Below, one piece after another: positions 43,920 through 53,585 of a stretch of 64,000 nucleotides of DNA. The notes beneath the pieces are model-generated. The model was not told where the DNA came from. It made no database searches and saw nothing but the letters and a program-made list of their open reading frames with translations. The translations under genes and the position numbers were made by a program. This DNA is from Alteromonas confluentis. Lineage in GTDB: Bacteria; Pseudomonadota; Gammaproteobacteria; Enterobacterales; Alteromonadaceae. Where the stretch lies: the NCBI RefSeq assembly GCF_001757105.1, contig NZ_MDHN01000029.1, positions 62,001 through 126,000 of the forward strand, in the 5' to 3' direction. The first letter of the stretch is position 1. Every line of letters begins with the position of its first letter.

Positions 43920-44987
43920 ATGAGAATTCTCTATGGTGTACAGGGCACCGGTAACGGTCATATCGCGCGTGCGCGAATTATGGCGGCAGCGTTTGCCCAT
44001 CGTGATGATTTTCAAGTTGATTTTGTTTTTTCAGGTCGCGACACCGACAAATACTTCGACATGGATGTGTTTGGAAACTACCGCACCTTCCAAGGGCTAA
44101 CCTTTATCACCAGCCATGGCAGAGTAGACAACATTGCCACGGTTAAATCGAACAATTTTAGCCAGCTTATTAAAGACGTGCGTCATTTTGACGTGTCTGG
44201 TTACGACCTGCTGATTAACGATTTTGAGCCTATCACCGCTTGGGCAGCGAAACGTGCAGGGCTACCGTCTATTTCAATTAGCCACCAAGCCTGTTTCAGT
44301 TATCCGGTACCTAAAGCCGGTGATGGCGTGCTTAACAAGCTTATTTTGAAATATTTTGCCCCCACGCAAGTACAACTCGGCGTGCACTGGTTTCACTTCA
44401 ACCAGCCCATTGTGCCTCCCTTTGTCGCCGATGAACGTATCGCCCGGCCAACTAAAAGCCATGTGTTAGTTTATTTGCCCTTCGAGCATATCGACGATAT
44501 TCGCCTGATGCTGGAACCTCTCACCGAACAGCAATTTATTTGCTATCACCCAGCAATAAAAGGGCATTTCCAAAATCGCCATATTAGTTGGCATCCACCA
44601 TCGAAAAAAGGGTTTCAGCACGACCTGCAACATTGTAATGGAGTGATTGCCAATGGCGGCTTTGAATTGTCTAGCGAAGCACTCCACCTAGGTAAGAAGC
44701 TGTTGATCAAACCACTACACGGGCAGTTCGAACAGTTATCCAACGTGCTGACACTGGATAAAATGGGTTTGTGCCATACCCTGTTCCAGCTCGATACCGA
44801 CATTGTGGAAGAATGGCTCGACGCCCCAGAAAACGAAGCAATTCAATTCCCGCAAGACCCATCACTACTGATTAACTGGCTGAAAAATGGTGACCTGCAT
44901 GATACCCAAACCTTGTGCGACGCACTGTGGGCAGAGGTACAATATGGCGATAAAACCAAAGAGCGATTATTGGCGCTTGCAATTTAG
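43920..44987 (+). CDS. MurG-like glycosyltransferase (MJ1255 family)
   Basis: A 355-residue protein of the MJ1255-type group of GT-B glycosyltransferases. It opens with ILYGVQGTGNGHIARARI, a Gly-rich loop like that of MurG, and has SISISHQACF near 120, and a donor-binding region NGVIANGGFELSSEALHLGK (about 235-254) followed by KPLHGQFEQ. No membrane segment. It is one base downstream of the PAP2 phosphatase, which suggests joint use on a lipid-linked sugar. Acceptor and donor cannot be told from sequence. Confidence 0.75.
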   Translation: MRILYGVQGTGNGHIARARIMAAAFAHRDDFQVDFVFSGRDTDKYFDMDVFGNYRTFQGLTFITSHGRVDNIATVKSNNFSQLIKDVRHFDVSGYDLLINDFEPITAWAAKRAGLPSISISHQACFSYPVPKAGDGVLNKLILKYFAPTQVQLGVHWFHFNQPIVPPFVADERIARPTKSHVLVYLPFEHIDDIRLMLEPLTEQQFICYHPAIKGHFQNRHISWHPPSKKGFQHDLQHCNGVIANGGFELSSEALHLGKKLLIKPLHGQFEQLSNVLTLDKMGLCHTLFQLDTDIVEEWLDAPENEAIQFPQDPSLLINWLKNGDLHDTQTLCDALWAEVQYGDKTKERLLALAI

Positions 44988-45038
44988 CACCGCGGTGCCA
45001 TCATAGCAGCAATTTCAGTCTTTCTTTGCGGGTTCGTT

Positions 45039-45197
45039 GTGCGCAGAAAACCCTTCTTTTTAATCGTGCTGCTTTTGGCTGCCAGCAGCCTGTCGGCATG
45101 TGGATATCGCGGGGCACTCACTCTTCCAGATGAGTCTCAAAACAACAAACAGACTCCTGCCGAGTCACCCGCCGATCAATCCGGAGATACCCAGTAA
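45039..45197 (+). CDS. lptM: LptM-like small lipoprotein (YifL)
   Basis: A 52-residue lipoprotein: basic start (MRRKPFF), hydrophobic segment, lipobox LSAC with C21, then GYRGALTLP and a polar tail. The C-G-x-x-G-x-L-x-x-P pattern matches LptM (YifL), which in E. coli assists oxidative maturation of the LPS-transport protein LptD. The start is GTG at 45039 with GCGGG upstream; no ATG is available. The stop overlaps the lysA ATG (TAATG), and in enteric bacteria yifL also sits just before dapF, so position supports the call. Confidence 0.82.
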   Translation: MRRKPFFLIVLLLAASSLSACGYRGALTLPDESQNNKQTPAESPADQSGDTQ

Positions 45198-46447
45198 TGG
45201 ATTTTTTCGCTTACCGTGACGGCCGCCTTTTCGCTGAAGACGTGGCGGTTTCTGATATTGCCAGTCAGTATGGCACCCCGGCTTACATTTACTCTCGCGC
45301 AACCCTTGAGCGTCATTGGCACGCCTTTGACCAAGCGCTAGGCGAACACCCGCACCTTATTTGTTACGCGGTAAAGGCCAACTCCAATATTGGTGTACTC
45401 AGTGTTCTGGCAAAGCTGGGCTCTGGATTCGACATTGTATCTGGTGGTGAATTGGCACGGGTACTGGAAGCCGGTGGCGATGCAGGTAAAGTGGTATTTT
45501 CCGGTGTTGGTAAAACCCGCGAAGAAATCCGCTATGCGCTGGAGCAAGGTATTCTGTGCTTTAACGTAGAGTCGGAACCAGAACTCGAGCGCATCAATGC
45601 GGTAGCTGCAGAAATGGGGGTCACAGCGCCCATTTCTCTACGTATTAATCCTGACGTGGACGCCAAAACTCACCCGTATATTTCTACCGGTCTGAAGGCG
45701 AACAAGTTCGGCATTCCTCGTGAGCGTGCTATTGCCACTTACGAGTTAGCAGACAGCCTGCCGAATCTTGAAGTAAAAGGCATGGATTGTCATATTGGCT
45801 CGCAGCTCACCACCATCGAACCCTTTGTCGATGCCCTTGAGCGCCTGCTTGAACTCATTGACGTGTTGGCATCGAAAGGCATCACCATCAGTCACCTGGA
45901 TGTCGGTGGAGGCCTTGGCGTAACCTACAACAACGAAACGCCGCCTCACCCGAAAGAGTATGCCGCCGCACTGGCTGAAAAAATGTCTGGCCGTGAGCAA
46001 TTGAAATTGATTATGGAACCGGGACGGGCCATTGCAGCGAATGCGGGCATCATGATCACCGAGGTTGAGTTTGTAAAAGAAGGTGACGAAAAACACTTCG
46101 CCATTGTTGATGCGGCGATGAACGACCTTATCCGCCCCTCATTATACTCAGCATGGCAACATATTGGCCGCGTTGAACAAGACACCGATGCAACGCCACG
46201 GGTGTATGACGTGGTTGGCCCAATTTGCGAAACCGGTGATTTCATTGGTAAAGACCGCGAACTGGCAATAAAACCCGGTGATCTACTGGCGGTTCGTAGC
46301 GCCGGCGCCTATGGTTTTGTTATGGCTTCAAACTACAATACACGCTGTCGTCCACCTGAAATTATGGTCGATGGAACTACCGTTACTGTAGTGCGTGAAC
46401 GAGAAATGTTAAAAGATCTCTGGAAAGGTGAGCATAAACTTACGTAA
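45197..46447 (+). CDS. lysA: Diaminopimelate decarboxylase
   Basis: PLP enzyme for the last step of lysine synthesis, meso-DAP to L-lysine (416 residues). The PLP lysine is in CYAVKANSN; other hallmarks are SGGELARVLEAG, MDCHIGSQL, LDVGGGLGV, MEPGRAI, GPICETGD with the catalytic Cys, and SAGAYGFVMASNYN. Its ATG shares a base with the lptM stop. It is followed by dapF, giving a short DAP-lysine module; DAP also feeds peptidoglycan. Confidence 0.97.
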   Translation: MDFFAYRDGRLFAEDVAVSDIASQYGTPAYIYSRATLERHWHAFDQALGEHPHLICYAVKANSNIGVLSVLAKLGSGFDIVSGGELARVLEAGGDAGKVVFSGVGKTREEIRYALEQGILCFNVESEPELERINAVAAEMGVTAPISLRINPDVDAKTHPYISTGLKANKFGIPRERAIATYELADSLPNLEVKGMDCHIGSQLTTIEPFVDALERLLELIDVLASKGITISHLDVGGGLGVTYNNETPPHPKEYAAALAEKMSGREQLKLIMEPGRAIAANAGIMITEVEFVKEGDEKHFAIVDAAMNDLIRPSLYSAWQHIGRVEQDTDATPRVYDVVGPICETGDFIGKDRELAIKPGDLLAVRSAGAYGFVMASNYNTRCRPPEIMVDGTTVTVVREREMLKDLWKGEHKLT

Positions 46448-46482
46448 ACTAGAGACATACAAATAAGAAAGATGTGCGCTTA

Positions 46483-47313
46483 ATGCAAGTTCAATTTTCC
46501 AAAATGCACGGCCTGGGTAATGACTTCGTGGTTATTGATAACGTTACCCAGAACGTTTTCTTTTCAAAGGAGAAGATCCAGCAACTCGCGGATCGGCACT
46601 TTGGTATTGGCTTCGACCAGCTTTTGTTGGTAGAACCTCCCTATGATCCTGAACAGGATTTCCATTACCGCATCTTCAATGCAGACGGCTCCGAAGTGTC
46701 ACAGTGTGGCAACGGCGCCCGTTGTTTTGCCCGTTTCGTCAAAATGAAAGGGTTAATCAACCGCAACAAAATTAAGGTCAGCACCAAAGCAGGAAAAATG
46801 GTGTTGTATCTGGAAAAGGATGGTCAGGTCACCGTGAATATGGGTGTGCCTGACTTCGAGCCCACCCGGGTTCCTATGGTCGCCAATAAACCAGAAAAGA
46901 CTTACATTTTCCGGGTTGACGACAGAACGGTTTTCTTAGGCGCGGCATCGATGGGCAACCCTCACTGTGTGATGGAAGTCGATGATGTCGACACCGCGGA
47001 TGTGCATGTACTTGGCCCGCTTTTGGAGCGTCATGAGCGTTTTCCTGAAGGGGTTAATGTTGGCTTTATGCAGGTGGTGTCGAAGGAACATATTAAACTT
47101 CGGGTGTTTGAACGCGGCTCAGGGGAAACCCTGGCGTGCGGCAGTGGCGCTTGTGCGGCGGTAGCTGTCGGTCAGATTCAAGGCAAATTAGATAAGGAAG
47201 TCAGGGTAGATTTACCCGGCGGCAGTTTACGTATTCGCTGGCAGGGCGAGGACTCGGCACTTAAGATGACCGGGCCGGCTGAGCATATTTACGACGGACA
47301 GATTAACCTATGA
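46483..47313 (+). CDS. dapF: Diaminopimelate epimerase
   Basis: Interconverts LL- and meso-diaminopimelate without a cofactor (276 residues). Both catalytic cysteines are in place: QCGNGARCF (near residue 75) and [10 protein letters not shown] (near 218). It begins [16 protein letters not shown], as in relatives; I chose the ATG at 46483 over the GTG at 46474. It overlaps the next gene by 4 nt and sits in the conserved lysA-dapF-DUF484-xerC-yigB string. Confidence 0.97.
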   Translation: MQVQFSKMHGLGNDFVVIDNVTQNVFFSKEKIQQLADRHFGIGFDQLLLVEPPYDPEQDFHYRIFNADGSEVSQCGNGARCFARFVKMKGLINRNKIKVSTKAGKMVLYLEKDGQVTVNMGVPDFEPTRVPMVANKPEKTYIFRVDDRTVFLGAASMGNPHCVMEVDDVDTADVHVLGPLLERHERFPEGVNVGFMQVVSKEHIKLRVFERGSGETLACGSGACAAVAVGQIQGKLDKEVRVDLPGGSLRIRWQGEDSALKMTGPAEHIYDGQINL

Positions 47314-48008
47314 GTGATGCTTCAGGTCAAACTAAGCAACCGGTAACGCTGGAACCAAATTACGACGAGGCATTCGGACTCACCGCTGAAGAAGTCAGGG
47401 CGTTTCTTCTAAAACACCCCGAATTTTTCAACCAGAATCCGGATATCTTAGAGCGCCTGGTTATTCCTCACGAGGAAAAAGGGGCAATTTCTCTGGTTGA
47501 AAGACAGAGCGAACAGCTGCGCAAGAAAGTACGCCAGCTAAATTTCAAACTCAATCAGCTTATTGGCGTTGCCAAGCAGAACGAAAAAATCTATCGGGTG
47601 TATACCGACCTGAACGTAGAATTACTGCGTTGCAAATCAGTGTCTGAGATTCAGTACAAACTGGAAACAGTACTGCAGGAACGTTTAGATCTCCACTCGG
47701 TGGTATTACAGCTTTTCAAAGGCCCTCACGCCATGCAGGAACTGCAGCGTCGCCTGGTTATCGAAAAACGTTTCAAAGACAGCACATTCTTCTTCGGCCG
47801 TTTGAGCCAGCACGAGCGACAAGTGATTTTTGGTGAAGAAACCGCCGAGTCTGTCGCGCTGATCCTGCTTGGTGACAATCGTGATATGGGCATACTGGCC
47901 ATAGGCTCTAACGATGCCAGTCACTTCACTCCAGACATGGATACCCTTCTGCTTAAGCAGCTACAGGAAGTCCTGAATATTACTATGCCGGATTTGTTGG
48001 GGTATTGA
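47310..48008 (+). CDS. DUF484 family protein (YigA-like)
   Basis: A 232-residue DUF484 protein of unknown function. The N-terminal helical part has [22 protein letters not shown], then a coiled coil ([20 protein letters not shown]), and the C-terminal half resembles a GAF domain (about 100-230). It is nearly always found between dapF and xerC in gammaproteobacteria, as here, and overlaps both (4 nt and 1 nt). The link with XerC suggests a role in recombination or cell division, which is inference. Confidence 0.9.
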   Translation: MSDASGQTKQPVTLEPNYDEAFGLTAEEVRAFLLKHPEFFNQNPDILERLVIPHEEKGAISLVERQSEQLRKKVRQLNFKLNQLIGVAKQNEKIYRVYTDLNVELLRCKSVSEIQYKLETVLQERLDLHSVVLQLFKGPHAMQELQRRLVIEKRFKDSTFFFGRLSQHERQVIFGEETAESVALILLGDNRDMGILAIGSNDASHFTPDMDTLLLKQLQEVLNITMPDLLGY

Positions 48009-48925
48009 TGCCAGCGGCGGAGCAACAGCCCCCTCTGTCTGACACCTGCCAGCAATGGCTTGATAAATTTCTTCTGCACCTTGAAGTGGAGCGGGGTCTG
48101 TCATCTCACACCATTTCCAACTATCAACGACAACTTACTTCCGTCGCCCGCGAACTCGCACTGGAGGATTGGTCTGGCCTAACGCCTTCTGATGTAAAAA
48201 GGGTAATGGCTATTGCCAAACGCCAAGGCAAGCATGCCCGCTCTATTGCACTCATGCTCTCTTCTCTGCGTACACTATGTCATTACTTGATAGAAAAGAA
48301 CGAACTGTTCAGCAATCCTGTTGAAGGCATTCAAGCCCCAAAGCTTGGTCGACCACTGCCTAAGCAAATCAGTGTAGATGACATGCAGCAACTCCTTTCT
48401 ACGCCGCAGGATTCCGGCATTGAATGTAGGGATATGGCTATGGCGGAACTTCTGTATGGCTGTGGACTACGTTTAAATGAACTCACGGGTCTGCGGCTGG
48501 CTGACTGGAATAAGTCAGACGGCACGTTACGAGTGACGGGTAAGGGAAATAAGCAACGCTTAGTGCCGTTGGGAAGAACCGCACAAAAAGCCCTTAGCGC
48601 CTGGTTGAAAGTACGCGGTGATTTCGCCTCCCCCTACGAACCTGCTGTATTCGTCAGTAAAAGAGGCAATCGAATTTCTAACCGTCAGGTAGAAAACCGC
48701 CTTAACGCGCTGGCACAATCACAGGGCATGAACCAGACCGTTCACCCTCACAAACTGCGCCATTCCTTCGCCACACACGTATTAGAATCTAGTGGTGATT
48801 TGCGTGCCGTACAGGAACTGTTAGGACATGCTAATCTTTCCACTACCCAGGTCTATACGCATCTGGATTTTCAGCATTTAGCAAAGGTGTACGATTCGGC
48901 ACACCCCCGCGCACGTAAAAAGTAA
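48008..48925 (+). CDS. xerC: Tyrosine recombinase XerC
   Basis: Site-specific recombinase that, with XerD, resolves chromosome dimers at dif (305 residues). It has the SAM-like N-terminal DNA-binding domain (VERGLSSHTISNYQRQL) and the catalytic set: Arg in YGCGLRLNELTGL, Lys in TGKGNKQRLVPLG, His-x-x-Arg in HKLRHSFATH, His in ELLGHANLST, and the nucleophile Tyr in QVYTHLD. The ATG at 48008 shares one base with the DUF484 stop. Confidence 0.97.
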   Translation: MPAAEQQPPLSDTCQQWLDKFLLHLEVERGLSSHTISNYQRQLTSVARELALEDWSGLTPSDVKRVMAIAKRQGKHARSIALMLSSLRTLCHYLIEKNELFSNPVEGIQAPKLGRPLPKQISVDDMQQLLSTPQDSGIECRDMAMAELLYGCGLRLNELTGLRLADWNKSDGTLRVTGKGNKQRLVPLGRTAQKALSAWLKVRGDFASPYEPAVFVSKRGNRISNRQVENRLNALAQSQGMNQTVHPHKLRHSFATHVLESSGDLRAVQELLGHANLSTTQVYTHLDFQHLAKVYDSAHPRARKK

Positions 48926-48948
48926 CAAGCAAGACTCACAGAGGTACC

Positions 48949-49665
48949 ATGCGATTTTATAGACCGCTTTCTCCGATAAAGGCGATGACCTTCGACCTTG
49001 ATGACACCTTGTATAATAACGAACCGATCATTAGTCTGGCTGATGCTTCGCTAACTGCATTTATCGCTGCAAATTTCCCCCGTGCGGCAGCGCTTCCTCG
49101 CTCTCGCTGGAACGAAATAAAACGCGAACTTATCAAAAACAATCCCCCGCTGGGTTCTGATATGGGGTTACTGCGATTAGAAACGCTGCGAGTCGCGTTG
49201 GCTGACGATGTCGCGCCATGCTCTGCGCTCGAGCAGGCAGCACAGGATTGCTTTAATTGCTTTTACCATGCCCGTAGTGATTTCCGGCTAGATGATAAGG
49301 TTCATGAAGTCATGTCGGCGTTGGCGAAAAAAGTACCTCTTATCGCGATTACTAACGGAAACGTAGATACGCAGAAAACGGGATTAACAGAGTATTTCGA
49401 AGCGGTGTTGCACGCCAGCGTCGTTCGCCCGTCGAAACCTGCGCCAGACATGTTCCACGAAGCCGCAGACATGCTGAGCCTGCCACCGGAAGCGATACTG
49501 CATGTGGGTGACAACTTAGAAAAGGACGTGATGGGTGCGATCAAGGCAGGCATGCAAAGCGCGTGGATAGCCGCTAATCGGGAGATGAACTTAAGTCGTG
49601 AAGCTGTAACTTTGCTGCCTCACGTTGAGTTATCGGCGCTGGATGACTTACTCAGGCTGGCATAA
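48949..49665 (+). CDS. yigB: YigB-like HAD phosphatase
   Basis: HAD-family phosphatase (238 residues); E. coli YigB removes phosphate from FMN to give riboflavin. Motifs: MTFDLDDTLYNNEP (I), IAITNGNVD (II), RPSKPAPDMF (III Lys) and LHVGDNLEKDVMGA (IV). AGAGG precedes the ATG, 23 nt after xerC. It closes the conserved lysA-dapF-DUF484-xerC string and converges on cysE. Confidence 0.92.
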   Translation: MRFYRPLSPIKAMTFDLDDTLYNNEPIISLADASLTAFIAANFPRAAALPRSRWNEIKRELIKNNPPLGSDMGLLRLETLRVALADDVAPCSALEQAAQDCFNCFYHARSDFRLDDKVHEVMSALAKKVPLIAITNGNVDTQKTGLTEYFEAVLHASVVRPSKPAPDMFHEAADMLSLPPEAILHVGDNLEKDVMGAIKAGMQSAWIAANREMNLSREAVTLLPHVELSALDDLLRLA

Positions 49666-49697
49666 ACCAGCCTCAATATCGTTTTAAAGCAGACTCA

Positions 49698-50510
49698 CTA
49701 GCTTGCTGTTTGCTCGCTGTCCTCAAGCACGTTTTGACGCATGGAGTCGCAAGGACGTTTGCAACAGGGCTTGCCCACCACTTTGGCAGGAACTCCAACT
49801 ACCGTTACGTGCGCTGGTACATTATCAAGCACTACACTACCCGCGCCAACTTTAGAGCCTTCACCGATTTCGATGTTACCAAGAATTTTTGCGCCAGCGC
49901 CCACAAGTACACCCTGACGAATCTTGGGATGACGATCGCCAGATTCATTACCTGTACCGCCTAACGTTACACTTTGCAGAATACTCACGTTATCTTCAAC
50001 AACTGCCGTTTCACCTACCACGATGCCCGTCGCATGGTCGAACATGACACCTTTGCCAATTTTAGCGGCTGGATGAATATCTACGCCGAAGGTTTCCGAG
50101 TTACGGCTTTGAAGAAACAGGGCTAACTGATGGCGCCCCCGCTGCCAAAGGTAATGCGCCAGACGGTGCGCCTGTACAGCGTGGAAGCCTTTAAAATACA
50201 GTAATGGAGTCAGAAAGTTCGTTACCGCCGCATCGCGATTGTACACGGCTTTGATATCTTCAACCGCCGATTCAATAATCATCGGGTCGAGTAAATACGC
50301 CTCTTCAAACACCTCACGAATTGCCATGGCAGGCATCACTTCATCCGCCATTTTATTGGCCAGAATAAAGCTTAGCGACGATTCAAAATTATGGTGAGTA
50401 AGAATGCATGCATGAATATAGCTCGCAAGAAGCGGTTCATTATCAGCAATTGTCTGAGCTTCAGATTTCAGCGTTAGCCAGAAATCAGCATTTTGAGTAG
50501 ATACGAGCAT
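49698..50510 (-). CDS. cysE: Serine O-acetyltransferase
   Basis: First enzyme of cysteine synthesis, making O-acetylserine (270 residues). It has the N-terminal helical domain (LTLKSEAQTIADNEPLLASY, KMADEVMPAMAIREV) and the left-handed beta helix of hexapeptide repeats (IHPAAKIGKGVMFDHATGIV, VSILQSVTLGGTG, AKILGNIEIGEGSKVGAGS). The catalytic His is in FDHATG. The start at 50510 has AGGAAAGT just upstream. The C-terminus has a cysteine-rich stretch (PCCKRPC) and ends TAS, not the Ile that inserts into CysK in E. coli, so the cysteine synthase complex may not form the usual way. Confidence 0.95.
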   Translation of the reverse strand: MLVSTQNADFWLTLKSEAQTIADNEPLLASYIHACILTHHNFESSLSFILANKMADEVMPAMAIREVFEEAYLLDPMIIESAVEDIKAVYNRDAAVTNFLTPLLYFKGFHAVQAHRLAHYLWQRGRHQLALFLQSRNSETFGVDIHPAAKIGKGVMFDHATGIVVGETAVVEDNVSILQSVTLGGTGNESGDRHPKIRQGVLVGAGAKILGNIEIGEGSKVGAGSVVLDNVPAHVTVVGVPAKVVGKPCCKRPCDSMRQNVLEDSEQTAS

Positions 50511-50888
50511 GGACTTTCCTATTGATGCATTCGTGCATAGCGGGAAAAGATAGTGGTTCGACGCCATTTATCAAGTGGCTTGTTACCAAATACCGACGCA
50601 AGTCGGTTAACAACATCTTTAATACTACAGACCGGCATTTACCGATCCAAATTACAAACTTTTAAGCACTTTGGGTAAACCGAAACGCTTTTACCGGGCG
50701 GTGTGAAAGTTCTACATCGTACCGCTATCAACCACTCGGTGCCATCGCAATCGAGAATATAAAATAATTAATTGAATTCATGTATTTAACTTGATGTGCG
50801 ACTTTTTGGAACAGGCCTTGTATAACTCATTCTGAAACATTCAGTCGCACAACGCGGCGAAACAAGTTAACAACACGAGGAGACTGCT
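50511..50888. other. 378-nt gap between divergent cysE and csbD
   Basis: I see no gene here. Near csbD, GGAACA (50810-50815) lies 18 nt before TCTGA, resembling an ECF-type promoter, and TATAAC lies between them and could instead be a sigma70 -10. Either would give a stress-type promoter about 60-70 nt before the csbD ATG. Confidence 0.35.
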
Positions 50889-51080
50889 ATGAACAGCGAT
50901 CGTATTGAAGGTAACTGGAAAGAAATGAAAGGTAAAATCCAACAGCAGTGGGGTAAACTCACTAATGATGATCTTGATAAGATTGATGGTCGTCGCGAAG
51001 AGTTGGTAGGTAAGATTCAGAAAAATTACGGCAAAAGCCGTGATGAAGCAGAAAAAGAAGTAGATCGCTACTTCAATTAA
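50889..51080 (+). CDS. CsbD-family stress protein (YjbJ-like)
   Basis: A 63-residue CsbD-family protein, small, hydrophilic and helical, with two related segments: IEGNWKEMKGKIQQQWGKLT and EELVGKIQKNYGKSRDEAEK. Such proteins are abundant under general stress, but their function is unknown. A strong GAGGAG ribosome site precedes the ATG and a strong terminator follows, consistent with high expression from one gene. No neighbour suggests a specific role. Confidence 0.92.
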   Translation: MNSDRIEGNWKEMKGKIQQQWGKLTNDDLDKIDGRREELVGKIQKNYGKSRDEAEKEVDRYFN

Positions 51081-51125
51081 TCTGTAGGATTTTCGAGTCA
51101 GCACATATCAATTTCTGACTCTTTC

Positions 51126-51152
51126 AAATGGCCGGCTCATCCGGCCATTTTA
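51126..51152. terminator. Bidirectional intrinsic terminator
   Basis: AAATGGCCGG (51126-51135) pairs with CCGGCCATTT (51141-51150) around CTCAT, with A and T runs on either side. It ends csbD and can also end the convergent YihY gene. Confidence 0.92.
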
Positions 51153-51173
51153 ATTTACGGCTTTTATACAGTT

Positions 51174-52133
51174 TCAGTTGCTACCGTCCCCCGGAGAATG
51201 GTCGGCAACATAAGCGCCACGCTTCCCCTTCGGTTTGTCTTCCCCTGCTGTACTGTCCTGGTCAGTTTGATATTCCGTAGCTGAATTCAGCTCTGCCCCC
51301 AATAAAATGATATAGGCGCTTAGATAAAACCACATCAGCAGAATAACAATGCCACCCAGCGACCCGTAGGTTTTACTGTACGAGGCAAAGGCGTTCAGAT
51401 ACATAGAAAACGCATAAGACGCTACGACCCAGAAGATGGACGCAAACAGTGACCCTGCTGTCACCCAACGCCATTTAGCTGGACGACGATGTGGGCCATA
51501 ACGATATAGCGCCGCCAACGCGACATTAAATAGCAAAATCATAACTGGCCAGGTGAGCCACATCGCCGCTTTTTCACTTAATGCAGCACCTGCAATATAA
51601 CTCAGCACTTCTGGCAAAACTGAGATACACAGCAACGCCACAATAACAAAAGCAATGATGCCAACGGTTAACACCATGCGCGCAACCAATCCCCATAAAA
51701 ATGGACGCCCTTCTTTCTCGTTGTACGTGATGTTACAAGCCGTGATTAGCGCATTCGCTCCCTTTGAGCTACTCCAGGTGGTAATGAGCAGGCTCAGCAT
51801 TACTCCCCAACTGAGGGTCGTATCTGAGTTTCCGGTCAGTTTGGTAAGTTGTTCTTCAATGATATAGCGACTATCCGTTGGCACAACGTCAATAAGATGG
51901 GCCATGTGACTGTGCAATTGTTCAGGCGTAACCAAAAGTCCGTACAGTGAAATGACCGCCGTAAGTAGAGGAAATACGGCGAGTAGAAAATAAAATGCTA
52001 CGCCTGCGGAAACCAGCGAAAGATCATGGGAGTTCTGGCGAACATAAGTACGCTTTGCAATTTGCCACCAGGCACCTAAAGAAAAATCTGAGAGCTTTTC
52101 CGCTTCTGGCGAATAGTGCTTACGGTGAGTCAA
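51174..52133 (-). CDS. YihY/BrkB-family inner-membrane protein
   Basis: A 319-residue membrane protein with six predicted helices. Family features: LSLVSAGVAFYFLLAVFPLL near residue 38, WSSSKGANALITACNITYNE, and LGGIVILLMWFYLSAYIILL with GAELNS near 265. The family was once called RNase BN in error; its function, possibly transport, is not settled. The start is TTG at 52133 with GGAG 6 nt upstream and no ATG in range. The C-terminal tail is polar and Gly-rich. Convergent with csbD. Confidence 0.88.
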   Translation of the reverse strand: MTHRKHYSPEAEKLSDFSLGAWWQIAKRTYVRQNSHDLSLVSAGVAFYFLLAVFPLLTAVISLYGLLVTPEQLHSHMAHLIDVVPTDSRYIIEEQLTKLTGNSDTTLSWGVMLSLLITTWSSSKGANALITACNITYNEKEGRPFLWGLVARMVLTVGIIAFVIVALLCISVLPEVLSYIAGAALSEKAAMWLTWPVMILLFNVALAALYRYGPHRRPAKWRWVTAGSLFASIFWVVASYAFSMYLNAFASYSKTYGSLGGIVILLMWFYLSAYIILLGAELNSATEYQTDQDSTAGEDKPKGKRGAYVADHSPGDGSN

Positions 52134-52216
52134 AGTACACTCCGGAAATTAAAACAATGCGAAACCATTAGGCTTGTTACGCAAATATTCACCGGTTAGT
52201 GCAGTTTTTCAGCCAC

Positions 52217-53383
52217 TTATTCTACGCCAGAAAGAGAAGAAGTTGCGAACATCGACAACTTGCCAATAAGCGCTTCCTCATTGCGAACGTTTACTGCTTT
52301 TAGAATACGGTGTACATGCTCTTTCACTTCACTTTCAGGCAGATTGACGGCCACCGAGATATCGCTGTATGGGGTGTCTTTATAGAGCATGCGTGCTATC
52401 AATACTTCTTTCTTATTTAGTGCATAGCAAGATTGCACGTTTTTCCAGTCGGGTTTAATTCGAGATTGAATATTCACCACCACCATCGCCTCTCTACGCT
52501 CGCCTTCAGCCTGAGAGCCCAGCTTGTGAATGTGGAAAATTTCGATTTTGTCCACATGGTCATCGATCACAAATACTTTTTCCGACCCCACTCCCAGCCC
52601 AGCTTCACGAAGGCACTCGCTGACTTTATCGCTAAAACGACTCTGCTGCGACGACGCGCTGAATGCGAGTTTACGATTTTTCACTGCAAGCACGCCGCTT
52701 TCCGTGAAATAGGATTCGGCCTGAACATTGTAAGCCTGTACTTCTAGCTTGCTATTACAGACTACAAACGCCGTTTTGATATGATCGTACAAACCTTGCG
52801 CTAAGTGGCGCTGTTGCCTAAAGACTTCTTCGTCACGGAAGAAACGGGCAGCACGAATAAAATGAGGCACTAATCGCTTAAACGCTACGTGCTCGAAAGT
52901 AGAAAAGTCGTCGTTTTGCTCTGCTCTGCACACGCCCAGATAAGCTTCATAGCGGGCATCCCGCATTAATAGCGCCCCAAGCATTTTTTCAGCGTTCAAC
53001 GGAGACAAGATTTGCTCGATGAAAGTAGGCGCATCTTTCTGATCACGAAACACCTTCTCGCTGGTATCGAAAATATCGCCTTCGTGAAGTTTTAGAAACA
53101 AAGGCTTAAAAACAGAAAGAGAGGAGAGCGAAGCAAGTGCTTCAGGGTCATGGGCTGCTTCTTCCTGCACTTTAATGCGAAGGGCGACTTCCCGTTCGTT
53201 GACGAGGTCTCTGAGCAACAGGAAGGTTTTATCTGCCTGAAAAACCTGGTTGCATGTGGCAAGCACTCTTCCCCACTTCCGGGTAAGTGCTGCATCGTAG
53301 ATCTCAATGATGAGGTTATCGAAATCTACGGTTTCATTCCTAACGTTGTAATCCATAACAGTTCGGCCATCCGAGGTCAGCAT
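52217..53383 (-). CDS. LuxR-type transcriptional regulator
   Basis: A 388-residue regulator with a C-terminal LuxR-type HTH (about 325-380; LNKKEVLIARMLYKDTPYSD then ISVAVNLPESEVKEHVHRIL). The HTH lacks some consensus residues but keeps the overall pattern. The upstream part looks like two small sensor domains, one possibly PAS-like (AFVVCNSKLEVQAYNVQAES, about 210-300); no ligand is evident. The start is unclear: ATG at 53383 or at 53356, neither with a good ribosome site. Divergent from uvrD, with 275 nt between them. Confidence 0.72.
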   Translation of the reverse strand: MLTSDGRTVMDYNVRNETVDFDNLIIEIYDAALTRKWGRVLATCNQVFQADKTFLLLRDLVNEREVALRIKVQEEAAHDPEALASLSSLSVFKPLFLKLHEGDIFDTSEKVFRDQKDAPTFIEQILSPLNAEKMLGALLMRDARYEAYLGVCRAEQNDDFSTFEHVAFKRLVPHFIRAARFFRDEEVFRQQRHLAQGLYDHIKTAFVVCNSKLEVQAYNVQAESYFTESGVLAVKNRKLAFSASSQQSRFSDKVSECLREAGLGVGSEKVFVIDDHVDKIEIFHIHKLGSQAEGERREAMVVVNIQSRIKPDWKNVQSCYALNKKEVLIARMLYKDTPYSDISVAVNLPESEVKEHVHRILKAVNVRNEEALIGKLSMFATSSLSGVE

Positions 53384-53585
53384 TTCAATTCAGCAAATTC
53401 AACGTTTATCGCTAAAGCCCTAAAAATACTGCTAACCATAATTGCACACCGCATTGATGAATTAACAAACAGTATTTGTAAGACTGTACCAGACTGGTTA
53501 TTTTCCGTTCACTTATACTTTAGTCAAAGTTACTGATATTTAATCTTGCTGTCGAGGTGTTTCGAGAATAACTATTCCTTTTAGT

